A DNA stretch of 12,682 nt, taken from NCBI GenBank assembly GCA_002438625.1, contig DJPS01000029.1, forward strand, positions 1 to 12,682, in the 5' to 3' direction. Position 1 is the stretch's first letter. Each line of letters begins with the position of its first letter. The DNA is from Christensenella sp. UBA6406. GTDB taxonomy: Bacteria > Bacillota > Clostridia > Christensenellales > UBA1242. The notes under the pieces were generated by a model. It was not told the DNA's origin, did no database searches, and was given only the letters and a program-made list of their open reading frames with translations. Of the stretch, positions 1 through 6,311 are shown one piece after another. A program made the translations under genes and the position numbers.

Positions 1-1
1 C

Positions 2-598
2 GATGATGACAGCGAAAGTGGTAATGATGGCAAAACAGGAGAAGAAGATAAGGATGATAGAGATTCAACAATAACAAATGAAAAAGATTCTATTGTAATA
101 ATAAATGATAATAATTTAGTAAAGTATTTTATTAAAGTTGGTGGCAATTATGTTAATGCAAATAGCGGGCAAATTGGAACAGACTTGTGGGCTTTAATAA
201 ATGATAGTGAAAGTCAATGTGTTGAAATAGAAACGCAATATTGTTTAAAAGAGAACTGGGAATTATTTGCCCCGTTTTACTCAATAAAACTGCCTCAAAT
301 AAATGGCAAAAGTTTAAAATTAACATTTGATGTTGATTTAAAGCATAAAAAAGATAATTTAGGAGATAAAGAACTGGAAAGCATAAAAAATAATTTTATA
401 AGTGATATTATTGTCACTAAATTAGAGATGTTATATTTAGGGGTATTGATGTGTGATGGTCATTTAGAAGAGAATACGATAACTATTCCTTGCGAAAAGG
501 ATTATGTTGACATTTTGCAGGGATTAGAATTGGAACAATGCGATAATTACATTGATTATGCAATAAAGTTTAAGTTAAAGATAGAATGGGCAGAATAA
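2..598 (+). CDS. 3' part of a hypothetical protein with an acidic linker (5' end outside the window)
   Basis: The reading frame is open from the first bases of the window to the TAA at 596-598, giving at least 198 residues. It therefore enters from the left. A TTG at 185 would give a shorter protein, but nothing like a ribosome site precedes it and the frame runs straight through. The first 25 or so visible residues are a hydrophilic linker rich in Asp, Glu, Ser and Gly. A more ordinary mixed domain of about 150 residues follows, with scattered Cys and short alternating hydrophobic stretches that suggest beta-rich structure, ending in KLKIEWAE. No membrane segment, anchor motif or known catalytic motif is visible. 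I do not recognise the family. The acidic spacer would suit a linker in a modular or surface protein, but that is a guess. No clear terminator follows. Confidence 0.75.
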   Translation, partial: DDDSESGNDGKTGEEDKDDRDSTITNEKDSIVIINDNNLVKYFIKVGGNYVNANSGQIGTDLWALINDSESQCVEIETQYCLKENWELFAPFYSIKLPQINGKSLKLTFDVDLKHKKDNLGDKELESIKNNFISDIIVTKLEMLYLGVLMCDGHLEENTITIPCEKDYVDILQGLELEQCDNYIDYAIKFKLKIEWAE

Positions 599-720
599 AT
601 TTTACTAAAAATACGCACTAAAAATATGGATAAATGGCAATTTTTAAAACTTAAATAGTAAAGAGCTAAAAATATTTTATATTATGCGTAAGAAAATTTG
701 GTAAAAGTTAGGCTGAGAGA

Positions 721-749
721 TTGATTTTTTGTAATTTATTTGCTATAAT
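721..749 (+). promoter_or_regulatory. Sigma-A type promoter of ppa with extended -10
   Basis: TTGATT (721-726) and TATAAT (744-749) are separated by 17 bases, and TGC directly before the -10 makes it an extended -10 (TGnTATAAT). Transcription would start near 756, about 58 bases before the ppa ATG. Seen in sequence; activity is inferred. Confidence 0.75.
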
Positions 750-813
750 CTATGGTTGTAAACTTTAATTAGTTGAATAATATTAGATTAAATTATGTAA
801 AGGAGAAAATATT

Positions 814-1365
814 ATGGATTTTATTATGAAAAATATTTGGCACGGTTTAAGCGACGATAGAGTTATGCCAAATGATTTTATTGCCGTTATTGAAATTCCT
901 AAGGGCAGCAAGAAAAAATATGAATTGGATAAAGAAACAGGAATAATGATTTTGGACAGGATTTTGTATACTTCTATGCAATACCCTGCAAACTATGGCT
1001 TTATTCCTAAAACATTGTCAGAAGATGGAGACCCACTTGATGTCTTGGTTCTTTCAAGTGAAACTATTGACCCTTTTACAATGGTAAGGTGCTATCCTTT
1101 GGGCGTTGTTGCAATGATTGATAATGGCGATTATGATGAAAAGATTATTGCCATTCCTTATAAGGACCCTCTATATTGCACATATCAAGATATAGAGTCT
1201 TTGCCTAAGCACGCATTAGATGAAATGGTGCATTTCTTAAAGGTCTATAAAGATTTGGAAGATAAAGTTACAGAAGTTAAGGAAATTGAAGGTGTTGAAA
1301 AGGCAAGAGCAGCAATAGATAGGGCAAAGATTAGGTATCACGAAAAATATGATTCTATTTCATAA
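814..1365 (+). CDS. ppa: Inorganic pyrophosphatase, family I (soluble)
   Basis: Hydrolyses the pyrophosphate released by biosynthetic reactions to two phosphates, a cytosolic Mg-dependent reaction. The 183-residue product is close to the bacterial family I length (about 175). The signature DGDPLD lies at residues 71-76, giving the metal-binding Asp71, Asp73 and Asp76. Asp103 and Asp108 in the segment DNGDYDEK match the other two conserved aspartates (E. coli Asp97 and Asp102). The YPANYGFIP core at 57-65 is also present. The start at 814 is supported by AAGGAG eight bases upstream; a second ATG (826) is less well placed. The gene is monocistronic, with its own promoter at 721-749 and a gene-free kilobase downstream. 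This is the classical Mg enzyme, not the Mn-dependent family II type (ppaC) common in many Firmicutes. Identification is secure. Confidence 0.97.
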   Translation: MDFIMKNIWHGLSDDRVMPNDFIAVIEIPKGSKKKYELDKETGIMILDRILYTSMQYPANYGFIPKTLSEDGDPLDVLVLSSETIDPFTMVRCYPLGVVAMIDNGDYDEKIIAIPYKDPLYCTYQDIESLPKHALDEMVHFLKVYKDLEDKVTEVKEIEGVEKARAAIDRAKIRYHEKYDSIS

Positions 1366-1570
1366 TAGCGTTATTTAAAATTGTAAAGCAAAAAATTTAG
1401 TTTTCACTTTTGATTAACAAGTAAAATTGAAATTGTTGTGCAATTATTTTGCAATATTTTGATTTAGAAAATTAATTTGTTTTTTGTTCCTTATAAAAAT
1501 CATTATAGCACAAAGCAATTTTACTTATTTAAATTTTAAATAGAAAAAATAATCAGTTAAAAATTAACGT

Positions 1571-1680
1571 AAAGTTATCCACAATAAGCAAAAAAATGTG
1601 GATAACTTTTTTTAATTTAAGAAATTAGTGAAAAAATATTACAATCATAATACATAAATTTTTTTAAAATAAGTTAAAAA
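1571..1680 (+). repeat. Intergenic repeat, copy A: inverted pair of perfect DnaA boxes plus AT-rich tail
   Basis: A 13-bp perfect stem (1571-1583 with 1597-1609) closes a 13-nt loop. Each arm contains the consensus DnaA box: TTATCCACA at 1575-1583 and TGTGGATAA at 1597-1605. About 45 bases later comes an AT-rich block (1650-1680) beginning ATACATAAATTT. The same arrangement, with the same stem and loop lengths and the same tail, recurs at 12573-12682. The loop and the segment between stem and tail differ between copies, so boxes and tail are the conserved parts. The T-run after the stem would also let it act as a transcription terminator, though the stem is weak and the loop long. ppa ends 205 bases to the left. 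Confidence 0.85.
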
Positions 1681-1741
1681 TCATAAAAAATTAAAATTGC
1701 TTTATATTTTTTGCAAAAGAGCAAAAAATACTTGATAAAAA

Positions 1742-2072
1742 GCGTGGCGTTTAACGAGTGGCTATGGCTTTGGGGAAAGTTCAGTGCGGGTGGACGAGCG
1801 AACGGCTAGCGGGAGCGAAGGGGGGCAAGCAGAGCGGGAGCGGGGGCTTGACACCTGTGCGAGGGCGGTCGTGAGCGGAGGGAGCATTGGTGGGGGTGCG
1901 GGAACGCTGGCACAGGCAAGCACGGGCGGGCACGCAAATTTATTTGCGGGGCGTGCTTGTGGTTGCGGTGTTTCCGCACCCCTATATGGTGTCCGTTGCC
2001 TTTGCTTTTGGGCAAAGGTCTTGCATTGCTGTTGCAAGCCAAATTGCTTGGGGCAATTTCAACGGCTTTTTT
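1742..2072 (+). ncRNA. Candidate structured RNA in a GC-rich intergenic island
   Basis: No protein motif is recognisable in the six frames here; the ORFs present overlap in several frames simply because stops are rare in GC-rich DNA. By direct count 151 of 240 bases (1801-2040) are G or C, against 7 of 60 at 1621-1680. The plus strand is G-biased (29 G to 13 C in 1801-1860). Visible helices are 1854-1860 with 1910-1916 (7 bp), 1917-1924 with 1952-1959 (8 bp, enclosing CGCAAAT/ATTTGCG), 1964-1968 with 1974-1978, and the four-way junction at 1993-2065 followed by six T. A weak promoter (TTGCAA 1711-1716, 17 bases, GATAAA 1734-1739) could start it near 1746. Signature sequences of tmRNA, SRP RNA or RNase P were not found. 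It may be a novel RNA; a decayed foreign element is the alternative. The exact 5' end is a guess. Confidence 0.45.
1993..2072 (+). terminator. Four-way-junction fold ending in a T-run (3' end of the candidate RNA)
   Basis: A closing helix CCGTTG/CAACGG (1993-1998 with 2060-2065) encloses three perfect hairpins with almost no linker: 1999-2005/2012-2018 (7 bp, 6-nt loop), 2020-2025/2033-2038 (6 bp, 7-nt loop) and 2041-2047/2053-2059 (7 bp, 5-nt loop). One C and then TTTTTT (2067-2072) follow. All 26 pairs are Watson-Crick. The T-run placement suggests a transcript on the plus strand ending here. It is tRNA-sized (73 nt) but lacks the T-loop consensus and a 7-bp acceptor, so it is not called a tRNA. 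Confidence 0.5.
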
Positions 2073-2339
2073 CTTCATTTTTAGCGTAAGCGGTTCCGTT
2101 TCTCCACTTGTTGTTTATATGGGCGTTGTAAAATTAAAAAATGTGCATTGAGTTGAAAGTTTTGTCTTTGATTGGAATGAGTTGCATTATATACAATTAA
2201 AAAATATAAATTTATTTAACCGAAAGCATTTTTGCACCTATTGTTTAAAAAATTGTTGCGGTTAATGGGTTGCGTTGGGGTCGTGTTGGTTGTGGTTTTG
2301 TTGCTTAGGTGTTTTTAGTGGGTAAATATGTGAAAATGA
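2073..2339. other. Gene-free spacer with a G/T-rich tract
   Basis: This is the stretch between the GC-rich island and the priA promoter. I see no gene, ribosome site followed by a usable frame, or clear terminator in it. Its one odd part is 2253-2322, where 62 of 70 bases are G or T on the plus strand. It contains TGTTGCGGTTA (2254-2264), an 11-mer also found at 9396-9406. Confidence 0.5.
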
Positions 2340-2368
2340 TTGAAATTTTATTTTATTTGTGCTATATT
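2340..2368 (+). promoter_or_regulatory. Promoter of priA, probably giving a leaderless transcript
   Basis: TTGAAA (2340-2345) and TATATT (2363-2368) are 17 bases apart, with TGC before the -10 (extended -10). The start of transcription would be about 2375, next to the ATG at 2376, which has no ribosome site. The TTG at 2340 opens the same frame but coincides with the -35 element. Confidence 0.6.
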
Positions 2369-2375
2369 GTTTAGT

Positions 2376-4589
2376 ATGATTGCAAAGGTAATTGTTGATG
2401 TAAGTTCTAGCGAAATTGATAAAGTTTTTGATTATGATATACCTGTAAATTTAAATGTTGAAGTGGGACATAGGGTTTATGTGCCGTTTGGTCCAAAAAA
2501 AATTGAAGGATTCGTTATAGCAATAGAAGAAGATTCAACTTGTGAAATTAGTAAATTGAAAAGCATTACAGCCATAATTGATGACCAACCCGTGATTAAA
2601 CCTGAAATGATTAAGTTAATGGAATTTTTATGCAAAAAAAATCATTTAAGAAAAATTGATGTTTTAAGGTTATGTTTGCCTAGTGGGCTTCGTGGCGGAA
2701 AAGTCAAACCAAAATTGCTTTTAGCGGTAAGGATATCAAAAGCAGAAGGGGACAGTGCAAAGATTGAAAATTTTATTAATAATGCAACAGCAAGGCAAAG
2801 CAATCAAGTTGAAGTTTTGCAATATTTAAGAGATGAAGAAAGTGCCCTTTTAAAAGATATGGCGGAAATTTTCCCCATTTCAGCAGTTAATAAACTAAAA
2901 GAGTTGGGGCTTGTTGAGGTGTTTGAAATGACAATCAATAGGGCACCATTGTTTAGGGTCAAGGATGATAAAAATGTTCATTTAACTGAATTGCAACAAA
3001 ATGCAGTTAATGTTATAAATAATTCAAATGGAAAGGTTGTTTTATTATTTGGCGTTACGGGCAGTGGAAAGACAGAAGTTTACATGCATTCCATTGAAAA
3101 GGCGATAAAAGAAGGGAAAAGTGCTATAATGCTTGTGCCTGAAATATCATTAACTCCACAAGTTTTATCCAACTTTAAGGCACGATTTGGCGACAATGTT
3201 GCAATCCTTCATAGCGGATTAAGTGCGGGTGAGCGGTTGGATGAGTGGTTTAAACTGCTTAGGGGCGAGGCCCGCATAGCCGTTGGTGCAAGGTCAGCAA
3301 TATTTGCCCCACTTGACAATTTAGGGCTTATAATCATAGATGAAGAACACGATACATCTTACACAAGCGACAGCAACCCAAGATATAACACAATAGATGT
3401 TGCAAAGTTTAGGTGTCAATACAATAATTGCCCTGTTGTTTTGGGCAGTGCAACGCCAAGTGTGGAAAGTTATTATAGGGCAAAAAAAGGCGAATATAAT
3501 TTAGTTAAAATGCCGATTAGAGTAAATAACAAAAAGTTGCCTATTATGTACAATGTCAATATGTACGACATTGTTATGGCTGGTCAATTTGATGCCTTAT
3601 CCGATTTTATGATAAATAAGTTACACGGTGCTGTTAATGATAAAAAGCAAGCAATTTTATTTTTGAATAGGCGTGGATATGCTTCATTTTTAAGGTGTTG
3701 CAAGTGCGGTTACGCTCCATCATGTACAGATTGTTCTGTTACGCTTGTTTATCATAAGGAAGATGATATGTTAAAGTGTCATTATTGTGATAAACGTTAT
3801 AAACCTATCAATAAATGCCCAGAGTGTGGTTGTGAAGATTTCAGGTTTGGTTCAATGGGCACACAAATGATTGTGGATGAATTAAAGAAATATTTTCCAA
3901 ATGTGCCAGTTTTTAGATTGGATAACGACTCTACAACATCTAAAGATAGTTATAGCAAAATATTGGAACAATTTGAAAATACATCACCATCATTTTTGGT
4001 TGGCACGCAAATGATTGCAAAAGGACACGACTTTCCGCTTGTAACGCTTGTTGGCATCGTAGATGCGGACATTGGCTTATATCAAAACGATTTTAGGGCA
4101 AATGAAAGATGCTTCCAACTTATAACGCAGGTTGCAGGGCGTGCGGGGCGTGGAGATTATGAAGGCGAGGTTGTGTTGCAAACTTATAAACCAAATTATT
4201 ATGTTTATAGATATGCAAATAATTATGATTATGAAGGCTATTATACAAGAGAAATAGCAATAAGACACACAACAAATTTCCCACCATTTTGCAATATAGT
4301 TAGAATTTTGTTTTCTAGCGAAGACAATGATGCGTGTAGGGAATTGACTTCTGTAGTTTATAAAAAAGTTTTAGATGTAAAAGAAACTTATTTTGGAGAT
4401 TTTATATTTTGTAAAGCCGTTGCGTGCCCAGTTAAGCGAATAAAAACAAAATGGCGTTATCAAGTTATTATGAGAATTAAAAACGACCATTTTGATGATA
4501 TAATGCAAAAATTATATGATATTGTGGATAACACAAAAGACAAGCGGGTTGTAGTTTTTGTTGAAATTAATCCGCAAAATTTAAGTTAG
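2376..4589 (+). CDS. priA: Primosomal replication-restart helicase PriA
   Basis: A superfamily 2 DNA helicase that recognises abandoned replication forks and reloads the replicative helicase. The product is 737 residues from the ATG at 2376 (E. coli PriA has 732). It shows the N-terminal fork-binding domain beginning IAKVIVD, Walker A GVTGSGKTE at about residues 226-234, DEEH box at 322-325, GSATPS motif III, and the zinc-binding insertion with four paired cysteine motifs (CCKCGY, CTDC, CHYC, CPECG) at about 440-490. The late helicase motifs GTQMIAKGHDFP and QVAGRAGRG follow. I chose 2376 because PriA proteins normally begin right at MIAKVIVD. The in-frame TTG at 2340 would add a 12-residue hydrophobic stretch that overlaps the promoter. 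It is the first gene of the housekeeping cluster; def follows after 98 bases with its own promoter. Confidence 0.96.
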   Translation: MIAKVIVDVSSSEIDKVFDYDIPVNLNVEVGHRVYVPFGPKKIEGFVIAIEEDSTCEISKLKSITAIIDDQPVIKPEMIKLMEFLCKKNHLRKIDVLRLCLPSGLRGGKVKPKLLLAVRISKAEGDSAKIENFINNATARQSNQVEVLQYLRDEESALLKDMAEIFPISAVNKLKELGLVEVFEMTINRAPLFRVKDDKNVHLTELQQNAVNVINNSNGKVVLLFGVTGSGKTEVYMHSIEKAIKEGKSAIMLVPEISLTPQVLSNFKARFGDNVAILHSGLSAGERLDEWFKLLRGEARIAVGARSAIFAPLDNLGLIIIDEEHDTSYTSDSNPRYNTIDVAKFRCQYNNCPVVLGSATPSVESYYRAKKGEYNLVKMPIRVNNKKLPIMYNVNMYDIVMAGQFDALSDFMINKLHGAVNDKKQAILFLNRRGYASFLRCCKCGYAPSCTDCSVTLVYHKEDDMLKCHYCDKRYKPINKCPECGCEDFRFGSMGTQMIVDELKKYFPNVPVFRLDNDSTTSKDSYSKILEQFENTSPSFLVGTQMIAKGHDFPLVTLVGIVDADIGLYQNDFRANERCFQLITQVAGRAGRGDYEGEVVLQTYKPNYYVYRYANNYDYEGYYTREIAIRHTTNFPPFCNIVRILFSSEDNDACRELTSVVYKKVLDVKETYFGDFIFCKAVACPVKRIKTKWRYQVIMRIKNDHFDDIMQKLYDIVDNTKDKRVVVFVEINPQNLS

Positions 4590-4611
4590 CGAAAAAGTTA
4601 CTTAAATTTGA

Positions 4612-4638
4612 TTGAAAAAAAGGAAGAAATGATATAAT
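4612..4638 (+). promoter_or_regulatory. Promoter upstream of def with extended -10
   Basis: TATAAT (4633-4638) is preceded by TGA, giving TGATATAAT, an extended -10. The -35 is poor: TTGAAA at 4612-4617 is only 15 bases away and TTGATT at 4608-4613 is 19. It would let def and downstream genes be transcribed independently of priA. Confidence 0.55.
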
Positions 4639-4687
4639 AGTTAAATAAAAATAGAATAAAAATCAATTTTAAAGGAGAGAAAATAAA

Positions 4688-5128
4688 ATGGCAATAAGAA
4701 AAATAGTGTTAGAAGGCGACCCAATTTTAAGAAAAGTTTGCAAACCTGTAACCAAGTTTGATAAGGCGTTAGGCGAATTGCTTGATGATATGCGAGACAC
4801 AATGAGACTTGCAAATGGTTGCGGGATTGCTGGACCACAAGTGGGAGTTTTACGTCGTGTTTTTGTTATAGAAGCGGAAGGAATGTATTTAGAATGTGTT
4901 AATCCGCAAATAGAATGTGCAGAAGGTGCAGTTGAAGGGCTTGAAGGTTGCCTATCAGTGCCAAATAGAAGTGGCAAAGTTATAAGACCTAAAACACTTA
5001 AATTAAAGGCACTCACAAGGGAAGGGACACCATATGAAATTGTTATGAATGACTTTCTTGCAAGGGTTGTCAGCCACGAAAACGACCATTTAGATGGAAT
5101 TTTGTACATAGATAAATTAGTCAAATAA
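4688..5128 (+). CDS. def: Peptide deformylase
   Basis: Removes the formyl group from the N-terminal methionine of new proteins, a cytosolic metal (usually Fe2+) enzyme acting at the ribosome exit. The 146-residue product has all three family motifs: motif 1 as GCGIAGPQ (44-51; usually GxGLAAPQ), motif 2 EGCLS (86-90) with the metal ligand Cys88, and motif 3 HENDH (130-134) with His130 and His134 as ligands and Glu131 as the catalytic base. Gly replaces the second Ala of motif 1, and Ser replaces the usual Gln before motif 3; both are small departures. The compact length and lack of a C-terminal extension are compatible with a minimal deformylase. AAAGGAG at 4671-4677 sits ten bases before the ATG. 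It lies next to fmt, which adds the group this enzyme removes. Confidence 0.97.
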   Translation: MAIRKIVLEGDPILRKVCKPVTKFDKALGELLDDMRDTMRLANGCGIAGPQVGVLRRVFVIEAEGMYLECVNPQIECAEGAVEGLEGCLSVPNRSGKVIRPKTLKLKALTREGTPYEIVMNDFLARVVSHENDHLDGILYIDKLVK

Positions 5129-5146
5129 AGTAAAATGCAATAGTTA

Positions 5147-5160
5147 ATTGATTAATCAAT
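5147..5160. promoter_or_regulatory. 14-bp perfect palindrome in the def-fmt spacer
   Basis: ATTGATTAATCAAT reads the same on both strands. Its 10-base core TGATTAATCA recurs at 11232-11241, seven bases upstream of the scfA -35 element. Both could be operator half-site pairs for a regulator, but AT-rich palindromes arise easily by chance. Confidence 0.25.
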
Positions 5161-5228
5161 AAAAGAGCAAATAAATTTATTTTTCAATTTTTAAATCGTA
5201 AAAATAGAATAAAAGGAAAGGAGAAGTT

Positions 5229-6155
5229 ATGAATATTATTTATTTAGGCACGCCACATTTTGCTGTTACACCGTTAGATATGCTTATAAAGGCGGGGCAT
5301 AACATTGTTGCCGTTGTTACGCAGGTTGATAAAGTTAATGCAAGGGGCAAAGAGGTCGTTTTTAGTGATATTAAAACATATGCAATAAATAATAATTTGC
5401 CACTTTATCAATTTGAAAGCATAAAAAAGCAAGGTGTTGAAGTGTTGTCAAAATTAAATGCGGATATAATGATAACTGCATCTTATGGGCAAATTTTAAG
5501 CAAAGAAGTGCTTGATATTTGCAAATATGGCGTTTTAAATATTCACGCATCACTTTTGCCTAAATTGCGTGGTGCTTCTCCTGTTGCATCTGCTCTTCTT
5601 AATGGCGATGCCAAAACGGGCGTAACAATAATGCAAACGGATGTGGGGTTAGACGATGGGAAAATGCTTTTAAAAGGCGAAATTGAAATAGATGAAAAAG
5701 ATAATCAACAAACTTTAATGGATAAGTTATCTGTGCTTGGCGGAGAATTAATTGTTAAAGTTTTGAATGATATAGATTATTATGTTAAAAATGCCGAAAG
5801 TCAAAGTGAAGAGGATGCAACCCATTGTAAGAAAATAACAAAGCAAGATGCATTAATTGATTTCAGTTGCGATGCTGTTTCAATAAACAATAAAATAAGG
5901 GCTTTTTATGGAAACCCAACTGCATTCTTTATGTGTAAAGATGAAGTTTATAAAGTGTTTGAAGCGGAAGTTGTAAAGTGCAACACAAAGCAAGCGGGTG
6001 AAGTTATGCATTATAATAAAGTCAATGGTTTTGTCATATCTTGCGGGGTTGATGCACTTTGCATAAAAGTCATTCAAAAGCAAGGCGGAAAAGTTTTAAA
6101 TATTAAAGATTTTATGAATGGCAACAAGTTTGAAATAGGGCAAAGAATTAAATAA
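5229..6155 (+). CDS. fmt: Methionyl-tRNA formyltransferase
   Basis: Transfers a formyl group from 10-formyltetrahydrofolate to the amino group of methionyl initiator tRNA. The product is 308 residues (E. coli 315). The N-terminal Rossmann-like catalytic domain begins MNIIYLGTPHFA. The folate-site signature SLLPKLRG is at 108-115, with catalytic Asn104 and His106 in NIHASLLP and Asp142 in VGLDDG, which align with the E. coli triad Asn106, His108 and Asp144. The smaller C-terminal tRNA-binding domain covers roughly residues 205-308 and includes the NNKIRAFYGNPTAFF segment typical of the domain junction. The ATG at 5229 has AGGAG about seven bases upstream. It sits 100 bases after def and is probably co-expressed with it. 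No rsmB (16S m5C methylase) follows, unlike the common Firmicutes order. Confidence 0.97.
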   Translation: MNIIYLGTPHFAVTPLDMLIKAGHNIVAVVTQVDKVNARGKEVVFSDIKTYAINNNLPLYQFESIKKQGVEVLSKLNADIMITASYGQILSKEVLDICKYGVLNIHASLLPKLRGASPVASALLNGDAKTGVTIMQTDVGLDDGKMLLKGEIEIDEKDNQQTLMDKLSVLGGELIVKVLNDIDYYVKNAESQSEEDATHCKKITKQDALIDFSCDAVSINNKIRAFYGNPTAFFMCKDEVYKVFEAEVVKCNTKQAGEVMHYNKVNGFVISCGVDALCIKVIQKQGGKVLNIKDFMNGNKFEIGQRIK

Positions 6156-6299
6156 ATATAAATTAGATTTATGCATTTTTAGTTTGTGATTTCAATGGGT
6201 TTTTAGTTTTAAAGGATAAAAATTTTAATTTTTGTAAAAAATAGAATTAATTTATTTACCGCATTTTTAGCGATTGTTTTTATGCGATTTTATTTGTTT

Positions 6300-6305
6300 G
6301 GGGTG
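6300..6305 (+). promoter_or_regulatory. Ribosome binding site that decides the rlmN start
   Basis: GGGGTG can pair with the anti-Shine-Dalgarno CACCTCC over six bases (one G-U) and lies six bases before the TTG at 6312. The alternative ATG at 6282 has only T-rich sequence before it. Confidence 0.45.
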
Positions 6306-6311
6306 TCTGTT

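Noticed and set aside
604..674. Three CTAAAAATA repeats (604-613, 617-626, 666-674) as iterons
   Set aside because: Short, AT-rich and unevenly spaced; no replication gene nearby.
676..688. TTTATATTATGCG shared with 9301-9313
   Set aside because: A 13-base match in AT-rich spacers can be chance; at 676-688 the ATG leads to only six codons and no wider similarity surrounds it.
1771..1785. Weak likeness of GGGGAAAGTTC to the RNase P conserved GAGGAAAGTCC element
   Set aside because: The partner conserved region expected near the 3' end is absent and the overall helices do not match.
1993..2065. tRNA gene suggested by a 73-nt cloverleaf-like fold
   Set aside because: No T-loop consensus, no conserved D-loop GG with flanking bases, a 6-bp closing helix and a 5-nt last loop. 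The helix sizes do not fit a tRNA.
1762..2151. Several ORFs of 64-101 codons on both strands in the GC-rich island
   Set aside because: They overlap in conflicting frames, lack ribosome sites and recognisable motifs, and use codons unlike the neighbouring genes. Long frames are expected where stops are rare because of high GC.
2340..2375. N-terminal hydrophobic extension of PriA read as a signal peptide
   Set aside because: PriA is cytosolic, its family begins at MIAKVIVD, and the extension bases form a promoter instead.
4523..4531. TGTGGATAA, a perfect DnaA box
   Set aside because: It is a single copy inside the priA coding sequence (Val-Asp-Asn codons) with no inverted partner or AT-rich tail; probably chance.
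4669..5124. 151-codon ORF on the minus strand
   Set aside because: Antisense shadow of def, which has complete catalytic motifs and a ribosome site.
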